Positions 27,427-39,800 of a stretch of DNA of 64,000 nucleotides are shown in pieces. A program made the position numbers and the translations under genes. The stretch is from Vibrio toranzoniae (GTDB lineage Bacteria > Pseudomonadota > Gammaproteobacteria > Enterobacterales > Vibrionaceae). The stretch covers positions 1,984,001 to 2,048,000 of the forward strand of contig NZ_AP025514.1 of the NCBI RefSeq assembly GCF_024347655.1. Direction: 5' to 3'. The notes below the pieces were generated by a model. The model was not told the DNA's origin. It was given only the letters and a program-made list of their open reading frames with translations, and did not search any database. Positions within the stretch are counted from its first letter, which is position 1; each line of letters begins with the position of its first letter.

Positions 27427-28073
27427 TTACTTATGGCGCTCTTTAAGTTTATTCACTACGTCGTTCATTGATAGGCCTTGGTCTTGAAGAAGAACCATTA
27501 GGTGGTAAATCAAATCTGCGGATTCACACACTAACTCCGCCTTATCGCCCGACGTCGCCGCAAGCGCGACTTCAACGCCTTCTTCGCCCACTTTTTGCGA
27601 AATACGCTTGGTGCCACGGGCATATAGACTGGCAGTATAAGAAGACTCAGGGTCTGCGTCCTTGCGGGCAGCCAGTAGCTGCTCAAGCTGATGAAGCCAC
27701 ACCATCTGAGATTCTTCTTGTTTGTCCACATCCCAACATGTTGTTGTACCAGTATGACACGTTGGGCCAATGGGATTGACCTTGACCAGTAAAGTGTCAT
27801 TGTCACAGTCCAAGGCAATGTTTTGCAGTTGCAATACATTGCCCGACGTTTCACCTTTGGTCCACAAACGCTCTTTTGTGCGAGAGAAAAACGTCACTTG
27901 CCCAGTTTCGCCTGTTTTCTCTAGTGCTGCTGGGTTCATGTATCCCATCATTAACACTTGGCTAGATTGGTAATCCTGAACAATAGCTGGCACTAAGCCA
28001 CCCACTTTTTCCCAATCAATACGCTCTGATAATGCGCCTACTGCTGTTTTTGATAAACATACTGGTTCAAAAC

Positions 28074-28077
<4 letters not shown>
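27427..28077 (-). CDS. hisI: Bifunctional phosphoribosyl-AMP cyclohydrolase / phosphoribosyl-ATP pyrophosphatase
   Basis: A 216-residue fusion enzyme of histidine synthesis, steps 2 and 3. The N-terminal cyclohydrolase part has the zinc-binding [15 protein letters not shown] region; the C-terminal pyrophosphohydrolase part has [13 protein letters not shown] with its metal-binding glutamates. It is the last gene of the his operon and its ATG overlaps the hisF stop by 4 bases. Confidence 0.97.
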
Positions 28078-29566
<1,489 letters not shown>

Positions 29567-29609
29567 TTACATTCCTTATAGGGCAACGTTAGCCGCTGCC
29601 TAATCCTAA

Positions 29610-30224
29610 TTACAATTCCAAGAAGTTCTGAATCAGCTTAGAGCCAGCTTTTGAAGAACGCTCTGGGTGGAACTGAACACCATAATAGTTACCACTTTGC
29701 ACCGCCGCTGTGAACGGATTACCGTAATCGCATCGTGCGATTGTGTAGTTGCTCACTGGCATTGCAAAGCTATGAACAAAGTAGAAGTATTCGCCTTCTT
29801 CAATGTTTTTAAATAGAGGGTGATTAGGTGTTGCCGTTACGGTGTTCCAACCCATGTGTGGTAACGGTAAATCACCCGTTTCAAGTAAACGAACTTCGCC
29901 ATCACACAGCCCTAAACATTCAACCAACTCATCAGCTTTTTGGCCTTTCTCTTGAGACAGTTTACCTAGCAGTTGCATACCTAAACAGATACCAAGCAGA
30001 GGCTTCTCTACTTGCTTCACAAGAGAAACAAGGTCACGCTCTTGTAGGTTCTTCATTGCCTCACTTGCAGTTCCGACTCCGGGTAGAAATAGCTTGTCGG
30101 CGGCAAGAACCACTTCTGGTTCTTTTGAAGTTTCAACTGCGTAGCCCAAACGTTCAATGGCAAATTTCACCGAAGAAACGTTGGCACAACCAGTATCAAT
30201 AATGACGATTTTTTGATCTTTCAT
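29610..30224 (-). CDS. hisH: Imidazole glycerol phosphate synthase, glutaminase subunit
   Basis: A 204-residue class I glutamine amidotransferase. The nucleophile is in [11 protein letters not shown] and the His-Glu pair is in [13 protein letters not shown]. It supplies ammonia to HisF. I start at ATG 30224 ([12 protein letters not shown]) with AAGGAA upstream; the longer frame to 30365 runs back into hisB and has no family match. Confidence 0.97.
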   Translation of the reverse strand: MKDQKIVIIDTGCANVSSVKFAIERLGYAVETSKEPEVVLAADKLFLPGVGTASEAMKNLQERDLVSLVKQVEKPLLGICLGMQLLGKLSQEKGQKADELVECLGLCDGEVRLLETGDLPLPHMGWNTVTATPNHPLFKNIEEGEYFYFVHSFAMPVSNYTIARCDYGNPFTAAVQSGNYYGVQFHPERSSKAGSKLIQNFLEL

Positions 30225-30249
30225 TGTTTTTTCCTTGCTAACGTTAGCC

Positions 30250-31338
30250 TTACAGGACGCCTTTGCTGCTTGGCAACTCGTTACCTTCAACTTTAATTGC
30301 TTGGCGAAGAGTACGACCAAACGCTTTAAATAGGCTCTCAATGATGTGGTGATCATTATTGCCATTAGAAGAAAGGTGTAACGTACAAGCCAGTGTATCG
30401 GTTAGAGAACGGAAGAAGTGAACCACCATCTCAGTTGAAAGATCACCCACTTGTTCGCGGCTGAACTTAGCATCGAATTTCAAGTATGGGCGGCCAGAAA
30501 GGTCGAGTGCACACTGAGCCAAACATTCATCCATTGGTAGGCTGAAACCGAAACGGCCAATACCACGTTTTTCGCCTAATGCATCTTTAAGTGCTTGGCC
30601 TAACGCAAGTGCGGTGTCTTCCACAGTGTGGTGATCATCAATATGTAGGTCGCCCTTCACAGTTAGGTTCATTTGGAAACCACCGTGTGTCGCGATTTGA
30701 TCAAGCATGTGGTCGAAGAAACCCATACCTGTATCGATCTTATTACCACCGGTTTCATCAAGGTTTACGGCTACCTTAATGTCTGTTTCTTTAGTCGTAC
30801 GAACCACTTCAGCAACACGAGCGTTAACCGTTAGATCTTTAACGATTTGTGGCCAGTTAAGCGTGCCTTCCGTTTCTGTATCCGGGCCATATTGAATACC
30901 GCGGATTGCCATATTTTCTGCTAATTGAAGGTCAGTCACTCGATCGCCAATCACGGCTGACTTTTGGAAGTCTACTTTACCACCCTGTAGGTACTCTTTA
31001 ACCATACCCAGCTTAGGCTTGCGGCAAGAGCAGTTGTCTTCATCAAAGTGAGGGCAAATAAGCACGTCATCAAACTTAACGCCTTGAGATTCGAAGAACT
31101 CCATCATCATGTTGTGTGGTGCATCGAAATCTTCCTGTGGGTAGCTATCGGTACCTAGGCCATCTTGGTTAGTGACCATCACTAAGCGGTAGCCCGCGTC
31201 TTGCAAAGCAAGCAGGCTAGGAATCACGAGCGGTTCGAATTTTAGTTTGTCTAAACGGTCTACTTGAAAGTCGACTGGCGGCTCAACAATTAAGGTGCCA
31301 TCGCGGTCTATAAAAAGTATTTTCTGTTGTTTACTCAC
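30250..31338 (-). CDS. hisB: Bifunctional imidazoleglycerol-phosphate dehydratase / histidinol-phosphatase
   Basis: A 362-residue fusion. The N-terminal HAD phosphatase (about 1-165) has FIDRDGTL and a zinc loop [14 protein letters not shown]. The C-terminal dehydratase (about 170-362) has the paired metal-binding motifs [10 protein letters not shown] and NDHHIIES. It catalyses steps 7 and 9 of histidine synthesis, and the fusion is typical of enteric-type gammaproteobacteria. The start is GTG at 31338 with AAGGAAG upstream. A 128-base gap separates it from hisC. Confidence 0.98.
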   Translation of the reverse strand: MSKQQKILFIDRDGTLIVEPPVDFQVDRLDKLKFEPLVIPSLLALQDAGYRLVMVTNQDGLGTDSYPQEDFDAPHNMMMEFFESQGVKFDDVLICPHFDEDNCSCRKPKLGMVKEYLQGGKVDFQKSAVIGDRVTDLQLAENMAIRGIQYGPDTETEGTLNWPQIVKDLTVNARVAEVVRTTKETDIKVAVNLDETGGNKIDTGMGFFDHMLDQIATHGGFQMNLTVKGDLHIDDHHTVEDTALALGQALKDALGEKRGIGRFGFSLPMDECLAQCALDLSGRPYLKFDAKFSREQVGDLSTEMVVHFFRSLTDTLACTLHLSSNGNNDHHIIESLFKAFGRTLRQAIKVEGNELPSSKGVL

Positions 31339-31466
31339 TTGAACTTCCTTTTAATTTTAAATCTGGTGGCCTAGCTAAAATCAACCGCTGACCCAAATGT
31401 CTGATTCATTTGCCAGTCATGTTGATTAAACACAACTGACCAATGTTATTACTGGTAAGCCTTTCG

Positions 31467-32516
<1,050 letters not shown>

Positions 32517-33812
32517 TTAATTCGCTTTATTCAATTTTTCAACTCGGATAGTCACAGCGCGCTTGTGAGCATCCAAACCTTCGGCTTCAGCCATCGTCAC
32601 GACTGTTGGTGCTAAGCCTTTCAAGCCATCGGCTGTTAGTTCTTGTACTGTCATACGTTTAGAGAAATCCGCTAAACCTAAGCTCGAATACGTTTTGGTG
32701 TAACCGTAAGTCGGTAGAACGTGGTTTGTGCCAGATGCATAATCACCTGCAGATTCCGGAGACCAGTCACCGAGGAAGATAGAACCCGCGTTATCCAACA
32801 ATGGCAGCAATTCACGTGGGTTCTTGGTCTGAACAATCAAGTGCTCAGGCCCGTAGAAGTTAGAAATCGCAATCGCTTGAGTGATTGATTCAGCGATGAT
32901 AATCAAGCTAGATGCCAATGCTTGTTGAGCAATATTAGCGCGAGATAACTCTTTCAGCTGTTTTTGCACCGCATCGGTTACTTGGTCAGCAACCACTGGA
33001 GATGGCGTTACCAGTACAACTTGAGAGTCAGGACCATGTTCCGCTTGGCTCAATAGATCTGCAGCAATAAAGTCTGCATCAGCGGTTTCATCGGCAATCA
33101 CTAACACTTCTGATGGACCGGCAGGCATATCAATCGCCGCACCACGGAAATCATTACTCACTTGACGCTTCGCTTCCGTTACGTAGGCATTACCTGGGCC
33201 GAAGATCTTATCAACTTTAGCAACACTCTCAGTACCGTAAGCCATTGCAGCAACGGCTTGACCACCACCGACATTGTAAACTTCATCGATTTTACAAAGC
33301 TTAGCGACATACAGTATTTCATCAGCGATTGGCGGAGGTGAACAAAGCACAACCTTCCGACAACCTGCAATTTGAGCGGGTACACCTAACATAAGAACCG
33401 TTGAAGGAAGTGGTGCACTGCCACCTGGGATGTAAAGGCCAACAGTATTAATCGCGCGAGTCACTTGCTCACACACCACGCCCGGTTGCGTCTCTACCTT
33501 AATCGGTTGAGGCTTTTGAGCTTCGTGGAACTTAGCAATATTGCTATAAGCTTGTTCTAGCGCTTGCTTCATTTCTGGTGTTAGACGAGTACACGCCTCT
33601 TCGATCTCACCCGAGCTAACTCGAATCGATTCGGGAGTCACACCATCAAACTTCTCAGTCAGTTCTTTAAGCGCAGCATCGCCTTCATTTCGTACTTTTG
33701 CAATCACATCAGAAACTGTCGCTGTGATGTTTGCACCTTCAGTAATGGCTGGACGCTCTAATACCGAGTCTTGCTGTGATTCACTTAAAGATTGCCAAAC
33801 AACGGTTCTCAT
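32517..33812 (-). CDS. hisD: Histidinol dehydrogenase
   Basis: A 431-residue zinc enzyme oxidising histidinol to histidine with NAD+. Recognisable stretches are [37 protein letters not shown] and the QAEHGPDSQ and GPEHL regions with catalytic His residues. Start choice: ATG 33812 (MRTVVWQ) gives the usual length; a GTG at 33818 that overlaps the hisG stop is an alternative adding two residues. Confidence 0.97.
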   Translation of the reverse strand: MRTVVWQSLSESQQDSVLERPAITEGANITATVSDVIAKVRNEGDAALKELTEKFDGVTPESIRVSSGEIEEACTRLTPEMKQALEQAYSNIAKFHEAQKPQPIKVETQPGVVCEQVTRAINTVGLYIPGGSAPLPSTVLMLGVPAQIAGCRKVVLCSPPPIADEILYVAKLCKIDEVYNVGGGQAVAAMAYGTESVAKVDKIFGPGNAYVTEAKRQVSNDFRGAAIDMPAGPSEVLVIADETADADFIAADLLSQAEHGPDSQVVLVTPSPVVADQVTDAVQKQLKELSRANIAQQALASSLIIIAESITQAIAISNFYGPEHLIVQTKNPRELLPLLDNAGSIFLGDWSPESAGDYASGTNHVLPTYGYTKTYSSLGLADFSKRMTVQELTADGLKGLAPTVVTMAEAEGLDAHKRAVTIRVEKLNKAN

Positions 33813-33817
33813 CGTCA

Positions 33818-34714
33818 CTACCCCATCATTTTTTCGATTGGTAATACTAGAATCGAGCTTGCACCCAACTCTTTAAGCTGTTCCATAGTTTCCCAGAACA
33901 AGTTCTCAGTACTGACTAGGTGAACAGCAACTTTGTCTTTGTCTGTAGATAGAGGAAGAACAGTAGGATCTTCAGCGCCAGGCAGTAGTGCTTTGATTTG
34001 CTCTAGTTGAGAGGTTGGCGCGTGAAGCATGATGTACTTCGATTCTTTCGCTTGTTGAACCCCCTGCATACGAGTCAATAGTTTTTCAATCAGTGCGGTT
34101 TTGTCTGCGTCGAAGTCACCAACACGTTGAATCAGTGTCGCTTTAGATTGGAAGATAGCCTCTGCTTCTTTTAGGCCATTCGCTTCCAGCGTTGCGCCAG
34201 TAGAAACTAAATCGGCGATAGCGTCAGCTAAACCTGCGCGAGGAGCAACTTCAACCGAGCCTGTTAGCATACAAGTGCTGAATTCAACCCCCTGCTCGTC
34301 CATGTAGGCTTTAAGCAGGTGTGGGTAAGTGGTCGCAATACGTTTTCCTGCTAAATCTTGTGGACCGTTGTATTCTTCGTCTTTGTTGATAGCGATAGAA
34401 AGGCGGCAATCACCGAAATCTAAACGACGTAGAGTGCGAAACTCTGATGGCTCTTTTAAAGCAACACGGTCTAGACGAACTTCTTCTAGTTCGTTTTCAC
34501 CGATGAAGCCTAAATCAACCACACCGTCCATGATAAGACCTGGGATGTCGTCATCACGAACAAGCAGCAAGTCGATTGGCATATTTAGTGAGTGAACCAC
34601 TAAGCGCTCACCCATGATGTTAAATTTAACACCACATTTTTTTAGTAGCTCTTGGCACTCTTTACTTAAGCGACCTTTCTTTTGAATTGCGATTCTTAGG
34701 CGTTGTGTCTGCAT
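33818..34714 (-). CDS. hisG: ATP phosphoribosyltransferase (long form)
   Basis: A 298-residue first and feedback-inhibited enzyme of histidine synthesis, joining ATP and PRPP. The catalytic half has [10 protein letters not shown] and [14 protein letters not shown]; the C-terminal ACT-like regulatory domain (last 75 residues) marks the long, HisZ-independent form. I start at ATG 34714 with AGGGAT upstream; the longer frame adds six residues. It is the first structural gene after the leader and attenuator. Confidence 0.97.
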   Translation of the reverse strand: MQTQRLRIAIQKKGRLSKECQELLKKCGVKFNIMGERLVVHSLNMPIDLLLVRDDDIPGLIMDGVVDLGFIGENELEEVRLDRVALKEPSEFRTLRRLDFGDCRLSIAINKDEEYNGPQDLAGKRIATTYPHLLKAYMDEQGVEFSTCMLTGSVEVAPRAGLADAIADLVSTGATLEANGLKEAEAIFQSKATLIQRVGDFDADKTALIEKLLTRMQGVQQAKESKYIMLHAPTSQLEQIKALLPGAEDPTVLPLSTDKDKVAVHLVSTENLFWETMEQLKELGASSILVLPIEKMMG

Positions 34715-34771
34715 TGCTGTATCCCTGTGCAAATATTTGAATTTATTGATTATTTAAAAGCGCTAAAACTA

Positions 34772-34808
34772 AAAAACCCTCGGAAGACTTTGTCGTCCCG
34801 AGGGTTTA
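34772..34808 (-). terminator. His operon attenuator terminator
   Basis: On the minus strand AACCCTCGG and CCGAGGGTT pair and are followed by TTTTTTAG. It lies between the leader peptide and hisG. Upstream, CCGGGAG/CTCCCGG (about 34829-34850) can form a competing hairpin, as expected for attenuation. Confidence 0.9.
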
Positions 34809-34878
34809 AATCTAAATGTTTTGACTTAACCTCCGGGAGAATTCCTGCTCCCGGGTATACGTAAATCTCCCCGAAAGA

Positions 34879-34926
34879 CTAGATAGGGTGATGATGGTGA
34901 TGAATGTTCATTACTAATTTACGCAT
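34879..34926 (-). CDS. hisL: His operon leader peptide
   Basis: A 15-residue frame on the minus strand reads MRKLVMNIHHHHHPI and stops with TAG. It has five consecutive His codons and lies about 70 bases before the attenuator stem. Stalling at these codons when charged tRNA-His is scarce would favour the antiterminator and allow hisGDCBHAFI expression. It is too short for standard gene finding. Confidence 0.92.
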   Translation of the reverse strand: MRKLVMNIHHHHHPI

Positions 34927-34964
34927 ACTTAATCGGCTCTTAGGTTGTTTGCTGACTTGTATCC

Positions 34965-34993
34965 ACACTAACTAAGCTGACATCCTTTTTCAA
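34965..34993 (-). promoter_or_regulatory. Candidate his promoter
   Basis: On the minus strand TTGAAA (34988-34993), a 17-base spacer and TAGTGT (34965-34970) lie about 40 bases before the leader peptide. The -10 element is a weak match, so this is tentative. Confidence 0.4.
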
Positions 34994-35043
34994 CTATTAA
35001 TTTTAACTTTTTTCACTAAATTTCAAATTCATTCAGCAGGCAC

Positions 35044-35071
35044 AAAAAAGGGAAACCATAGTCTCCCTTTT
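35044..35071 (-). terminator. Terminator of the NhaC-family gene
   Basis: AAAAGGGA and TCCCTTTT can pair around ten bases; on the minus strand it is followed by TTTTTTG. It lies just beyond the transporter stop. Confidence 0.8.
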
Positions 35072-35092
35072 CATTATTAGATCAAGTGCAGA

Positions 35093-36685
35093 TTAGCTTT
35101 TGCACTTCGCCATTTTACTACGAGAGAAATAAGCTAATACAAAACACACAAAAACAAATGCTAGAGATGCAGAGCTAAATGCAATAGCAATCGATGCAGT
35201 CATACCTAGGGTGATAAAACCGATACACGACACGAGTGCCACAGACAACGCGTAAGGAAGCTGAGTTGCGACGTGATCAATATGGTTACAACGAGCCCCT
35301 GTCGAAGAAAGAATCGTTGTATCTGAGATAGGAGAACAATGGTCACCAAATACAGAACCAGCCAGAACCGCACTGAGCATCGGCAGAATTAGCGCGATAT
35401 CAGATGCTGCAGACATATCACCCGCGATAGGTAACATGATACCGAACGTACCCCAAGAGGTACCTGTTGAGAATGCCATCAGGCCAGCAAGAAGAAACAA
35501 GATAACAGGTAGCCAGTGGTAGTCGATGTTGCCCGTCGCTAGAGATGATAAGTACGAACCTGTTTTCATGTCGCCGATTACAGAACCTATTGTCCATGCA
35601 AACACAAGAATTAAGATAGCGCCAAACATTGAGCTTGCACCAATCCACATCGTTCTTGCGATGTCAGACATCGATAGCTTCTGCTTGAACACGGTTGCTA
35701 ACGCAAACAACAAGCCAATAATACCACCATAAACAAGAGACTTACCTACATCAGTGTTTTCGAATGCACCTAGGAGGTTGAATGCTTGGCCATCAGCAGC
35801 CAGCGCTTGGCCGCCTGTGTACAGCATTGCGGCAACGGTCGCTACAATTAACGATACGATTGGCATCACTAGATCAGATACAGAACCATTATCGCTCTCT
35901 TTAATATCTAGCTCTTCGTTTAGATCGTGAGCTTGCTTTTGATCGTTGTCTCCGTCAAAACCGCGGCCTTGAGATGCTTCAATTTCATGTTCACGCATTT
36001 TACCTACGTCTAAGCCGAACCATGCAACGGCAAACACCATAAGAAGTGCAAATACCGCATAGAAGTTCATTGGAATAAGACGAACGTAAGCACCCAGCGC
36101 AGAATACTCTGTCACACCGTGTGTTACTAAGATGCCACCAATAATAGTAATGATGTACGCACCCCAGCTAGAAGCTGGCATGATCACACACATTGGAGCC
36201 GCAGTAGAATCGAGAATATAAGCAAGCTTAGCGCGCGATACGTAGAAACGGTCTGTGACAGGGCGAGAGATAGCACCTACCGCTAAGCTATTGAAGTAAT
36301 CATCAACAAAGATGAATACACCTAGGAAAGCAGCAAGTAGTTTTGAACCACGTTTGCTCTTAACACGGGATTGAGCCCACTCAGCGAATGCACGAGTACC
36401 GCCAGACAGTGTTAACAGTGCAGTTGTCATTCCAAGAATAATTAGGAATGCGATAATGCTCATGTTCCATGTATTAATACCACCATCTTCGATGAAAACT
36501 CCTGAAGCTTTGGTAAACACGTAGCTAGCTGCGTTCCCTACTGAATAGTCAGCAAGTAAAATAGCCCCCATAGCGATACCAACACCCAAAGAAACCAATA
36601 CACGACGGGTAACAATAGCAAGACTTAAAGCCACAAGTGGAGGAAGCAAAGATAAAGGTGATGTTGCGAAATCTATTAAATTCAT
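35093..36685 (-). CDS. NhaC-family transporter, probable lysine transporter (LysW-type)
   Basis: A 530-residue inner-membrane protein of the Na+/H+ antiporter NhaC superfamily with about eleven membrane segments. Conserved stretches include FIFVDDYFNSLAVGAISRPVTDRF, STAAPMCVIMPASSWGAYI, MAFSTGTSWGTFGIMLPIA and GDHCSPISDTT. A lysine riboswitch lies in its leader, so lysine (or a related amine) is the likely substrate; comparative work has proposed NhaC-like lysine transporters named LysW behind such elements. Transport direction is not known. I start at ATG 36685; a TTG at 36694 is possible. It is a single-gene unit. Confidence 0.85.
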   Translation of the reverse strand: MNLIDFATSPLSLLPPLVALSLAIVTRRVLVSLGVGIAMGAILLADYSVGNAASYVFTKASGVFIEDGGINTWNMSIIAFLIILGMTTALLTLSGGTRAFAEWAQSRVKSKRGSKLLAAFLGVFIFVDDYFNSLAVGAISRPVTDRFYVSRAKLAYILDSTAAPMCVIMPASSWGAYIITIIGGILVTHGVTEYSALGAYVRLIPMNFYAVFALLMVFAVAWFGLDVGKMREHEIEASQGRGFDGDNDQKQAHDLNEELDIKESDNGSVSDLVMPIVSLIVATVAAMLYTGGQALAADGQAFNLLGAFENTDVGKSLVYGGIIGLLFALATVFKQKLSMSDIARTMWIGASSMFGAILILVFAWTIGSVIGDMKTGSYLSSLATGNIDYHWLPVILFLLAGLMAFSTGTSWGTFGIMLPIAGDMSAASDIALILPMLSAVLAGSVFGDHCSPISDTTILSSTGARCNHIDHVATQLPYALSVALVSCIGFITLGMTASIAIAFSSASLAFVFVCFVLAYFSRSKMAKCKS

Positions 36686-36799
36686 GATCTTCAAGAACCA
36701 GTTTTTTATTTGGCTAGAGATCTACTGCAGATAAACTTGATACGATTTATCAAGCTCATGTTGAACTAAGCGAAAGGGAAGTGAACACTTCACCCAACC

Positions 36800-36975
36800 C
36801 TACAGTAGCGCTCCATAGTTTAAAATTAAGACTATGGCAGTGTTGTACCTATTGAGCACAACCCCAGCAAATTGCTTAGATATACAATTTACTTCGGCAA
36901 TTACACCTTTCATTCTCGTTCATTGGCATCACCCCAACGATAACTACTCTTCATAATTGCACCTCTACGTGCGAT
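36800..36975 (-). ncRNA. Lysine riboswitch (L box)
   Basis: Read on the minus strand, the leader has the conserved lysine-aptamer blocks in order: GTAGAGGTGC then AAGAGTAGTT near the 5' side, GAAAGG, TTGCCGAAG, a long hairpin AAATTG/CAATTT ending TTTGCTGG, ACTG-CCATAGT with a closing ATAGT/ACTAT stem, then GGAGCGCTAC at the 3' side. GTAG (36965-36968) pairs with CTAC (36805-36808) as P1. The layout follows the B. subtilis lysC aptamer. A hairpin at 36776-36797 and another at 36736-36754 could form the expression platform; neither has a strong T-run, so the mode of control is open. The rest of the gap up to vicH shows only promoter-like sequence. Confidence 0.9.
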
Positions 36976-37043
36976 AACATCATTAACCATTGAAACTAGA
37001 GTTTAACAATAAATTAACTGAAGCATCGCATCAGGTAGCCGCA

Positions 37044-37071
37044 ATTGTACCCATCAAAAGCAACAATGCAA
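37044..37071 (-). promoter_or_regulatory. Candidate promoter of the riboswitch-NhaC transcript
   Basis: On the minus strand TTGCAT (37066-37071), a 16-base spacer and TACAAT (37044-37049) lie about 70 bases before the riboswitch P1 stem. The -10 matches well and the -35 weakly. Confidence 0.4.
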
Positions 37072-37337
37072 CATATCATTCCGAGAAAAATAGGGTTTTG
37101 TTAGTGACGTAATACCAGAAAATAATCAACATAAGGTTGCTGCTCTACAAGTCACATATCTATTTTTAGATACTCTAATGATTATTAGAAATTCAATAGA
37201 GGAATGTATCTCTTCATTTTCAACTATTCATCTCACTTTTATATTTAAATAACCTTTACTAGAAATACTATTTGTTTTATTCCTGTGCTCTGTTTATTAT
37301 TAGCAGGATTATTTGGTTTACCTTGATGGGAAATATC

Positions 37338-37748
37338 ATGTCTGAATTAACAAAAACTTTATTAAATATCCGCAGCCTTCGTGCATTCTCACGTGAATTA
37401 ACTCTTGAGCAACTTGAAGAAGCGCTAGACAAGCTAACTATTGTTGTACAAGAGCGTCAAGAATCTGAAGCTGAAGAACGTGCTGCTAAAGCAGAACAAG
37501 AAGCTAAGCTTTCTGCTATCGCTGAACAAATTGCAAAAGACGGAATTGATGTTGCCGATCTTATTGCAGCTCTTTCTGGTGAAGCAAAATCTAAAACAAC
37601 TAAAGCTAAACGCGCTCCTCGCCCAGCGAAATACAAATACGTAGACGCAAACGGCAACGAGAAAACTTGGACAGGTCAAGGCCGTACGCCTTCAGCTATC
37701 CAAGAGCAACTAGATGCTGGTAAATCCCTAGAAGAGTTTGCAATCTAG
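37338..37748 (+). CDS. vicH: H-NS family nucleoid protein (VicH)
   Basis: A 136-residue H-NS-like protein. The N-terminal part (MSELTKTLLNIRSLRAFSRE and on) is the dimerisation coiled coil; the C-terminal domain has YKYVDANGNEKTWTGQGRTPSAIQ, with the TWTGQGRTP AT-hook-like DNA-binding loop. It condenses AT-rich DNA and silences foreign or environmental genes. I start at ATG 37338, the family N-terminus; the longer frame to 37272 lies in the leader. The upstream region to 37080 is AT-rich and probably the promoter. It is divergent from the NhaC-type gene. Confidence 0.95.
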   Translation: MSELTKTLLNIRSLRAFSRELTLEQLEEALDKLTIVVQERQESEAEERAAKAEQEAKLSAIAEQIAKDGIDVADLIAALSGEAKSKTTKAKRAPRPAKYKYVDANGNEKTWTGQGRTPSAIQEQLDAGKSLEEFAI

Positions 37749-37844
37749 CTAAACCTTCAGTGGGTGACTCACCACACACTCAACAATTGAATTAATATTA
37801 CAGTCGACCAAAGTATTATTTACGGCTTCAATATATTCAGAAAT

Positions 37845-37873
37845 AAAAAAGGCTTCTTTCGAAGCCTTTTTTT
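37845..37873. terminator. Bidirectional terminator between vicH and gsk
   Basis: AAAAAAGGCTTC and GAAGCCTTTTTTT pair around a 3-base loop, with T-runs on both sides. It sits between the converging genes vicH and gsk. Confidence 0.9.
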
Positions 37874-37919
37874 ATATTTCATTTTTAGCACTAGAAATGA
37901 ATTTGATAAGTAAAGCGTA

Positions 37920-39224
37920 TTATCTTTCCCAGTAAGCTTCTTCTAGGCTATCTTCTCTTTCAGGAAGACCACGAGATAAACGAGGTGAGTGTTGAACTAA
38001 CACTTCATAACTAGCACGGTTTGAATATTTACAAACTTGTGAGAAAGAAGAGTACGTCAAGAATGAATGTTGGTGCTTACTTGAATTTGGTACATTTTCT
38101 TTATGGTATTTATTTGCCGCCATATCATGTAATAGAGCAGACAACGCCGCATCACCAGCACCATTCGTATTTTTGATCGTTTCTGGGCCACCCATGTAAG
38201 GGGCAATATGAGAATAGATCTTAGTCGGGTTCTCACATAAATCTTTATGCGCAGGACGGCTAAATTCAAAACGGTTGAATTCTGCAATTGAACCAGGAAG
38301 TAAAGGCAGTGATGTTTCACGCTTTGCTGCATCTTCAGTGTAACCCGCCATGAATAGGCCAACAGGGCCAGCCGTACAGAGAACTAAGTCCACCCACTCT
38401 AGCGCTTTGTCTGAGGCAGCAAGCGGATCACTTTCACCGGTTAGGGCTTCCGCTTCATCTTCGTTCATTGCAACAACCGTTACGTGCTGCTCTAAGAAGT
38501 CTTTCCAAAATTCAGGATCATCTTGAATAACGAACTTTGTACCTAACGTTAAAACAACGGGCACATCATATTTTTTCGCATATTCAATAGCTTTCATCGT
38601 TGCTTCAGGCATAGGATCACCTGGCTTACAACGAACTAAATATGCCGTTAATACTAAAGCAGAAGCACTTTTGAAAATTTTCTCTGGAATACTTTCTGGA
38701 TTTAATTGGTTCATCTGACCTTCGCTGATTGCGAAAGTACGTTCACCATCTTCTGTAATTAATGCAAAGCAGCGACCAATTGCGCCATCTACCCCTTGTA
38801 AGTGGTTCAGATCCATTCTGCTTGATGTATTACATAAATAGCGGTAACCATAGCTACCAATCTTAATATCTTGACTCATTACACCAAGCAGTGTTGAGCG
38901 ATCATCCGCCAGTACTGAATAGTTGTGTAATGTATTACCAATTGTGCCACCAGCGTACTCATTGGTAATTAGGCAATGTTCTTTTAATTCTTGATATAAA
39001 AACTCAGCGGCTTCGTCACCGATAACCAATGAATGCCCTTTACTTAAACCATACTTCTCAATAAGTTCGGAACTCACTTTTGCTTCAATATCCACCAAAG
39101 TTTGGTCAATACCGATAATATGAGTGCGTGACATTCTTTTACTACTTTGAGCTTGGCTCACTAGAGGGTCACGTGCGTGAACCGGAAAGTAATGCTTTGA
39201 TTTACGTTGTCCAGGGAATTTCAT
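37920..39224 (-). CDS. gsk: Inosine/guanosine kinase
   Basis: A 434-residue PfkB (ribokinase) family kinase that phosphorylates guanosine and inosine with ATP in purine salvage. The N-terminus MKFPGQRKSKHYFPV and EYAGGTIGNTLHNYSVL match Gsk. The PfkB C-terminal signature reads NTNGAGDAALSALLHD with the catalytic Asp. It is a single gene converging on vicH. Confidence 0.95.
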   Translation of the reverse strand: MKFPGQRKSKHYFPVHARDPLVSQAQSSKRMSRTHIIGIDQTLVDIEAKVSSELIEKYGLSKGHSLVIGDEAAEFLYQELKEHCLITNEYAGGTIGNTLHNYSVLADDRSTLLGVMSQDIKIGSYGYRYLCNTSSRMDLNHLQGVDGAIGRCFALITEDGERTFAISEGQMNQLNPESIPEKIFKSASALVLTAYLVRCKPGDPMPEATMKAIEYAKKYDVPVVLTLGTKFVIQDDPEFWKDFLEQHVTVVAMNEDEAEALTGESDPLAASDKALEWVDLVLCTAGPVGLFMAGYTEDAAKRETSLPLLPGSIAEFNRFEFSRPAHKDLCENPTKIYSHIAPYMGGPETIKNTNGAGDAALSALLHDMAANKYHKENVPNSSKHQHSFLTYSSFSQVCKYSNRASYEVLVQHSPRLSRGLPEREDSLEEAYWER

Positions 39225-39326
39225 AGGGCTAGTCTAAGTCAAGGGGAAATAGGTGGCGGATTCTACCGCGCTATATTTAACGCGGCAATCTTTCAAACTA
39301 TAGCAAACGTTTGCCGAACTATTTTT

Positions 39327-39596
39327 TTATTCGCCTTCCATAAAGCTTAGATCAGGCAGCATTCCTAAATGCTCTGCATAACGCTTTTGATTAAACTCTG
39401 CACCGTTCTTCATTACATCAAACACTTCAATTGCTAATGCACACGCCATCGCCGCAATCGCCTCTTCACGAGGAGTGCCTGTCATCATTAAACGCATTAG
39501 CGTCTCTTTTACTTTTACAGGTTCGCCATCTTCAAGCTGATTTTCAATAATCTCAATCAACTCTTCTTCTTGCATAAATTCATTTTGTTCAGACAT
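39327..39596 (-). CDS. Small acidic protein, family not recognised
   Basis: An 89-residue acidic, helical protein: an acidic N-terminus (EEELIEIIENQLEDGEP), a central VKETLMRLMMTGTPREEAIAAMACALAIEVFDVM helix pair and a C-terminal KRYAEHLGMLPDLSFMEGE. No signal or membrane segment. I do not recognise a domain. It lies about 100 bases before gsk on the same strand and could be co-transcribed with it. Confidence 0.6.
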   Translation of the reverse strand: MSEQNEFMQEEELIEIIENQLEDGEPVKVKETLMRLMMTGTPREEAIAAMACALAIEVFDVMKNGAEFNQKRYAEHLGMLPDLSFMEGE

Positions 39597-39800
39597 TTTT
39601 TATCTCAGGTCTTGGATTTCGAGCGACTATGCCACATATACTTCTGACATCCTAGCGACTCACCTCGCTCTCATGCAATTCTCTAACAAAGTCAGCGCAC
39701 TATTTTGTGCAAATGAAACTGTGATTCCGGTCTCGGATCTGTCACGGCGTTTCTCTTTCTGTTAGAATCTGCGACCAAGTAATAGTAACGGTGTTTAGAC

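Noticed and set aside
29828..30202. 124-residue plus-strand frame inside hisH
   Set aside because: It is a shadow of hisH with no ribosome site or recognisable domain, as are most other antisense frames in the window.
30225..30365. Longer N-terminus for HisH
   Set aside because: The extra residues lie antiphase inside hisB; ATG 30224 has a clear ribosome site and family match.
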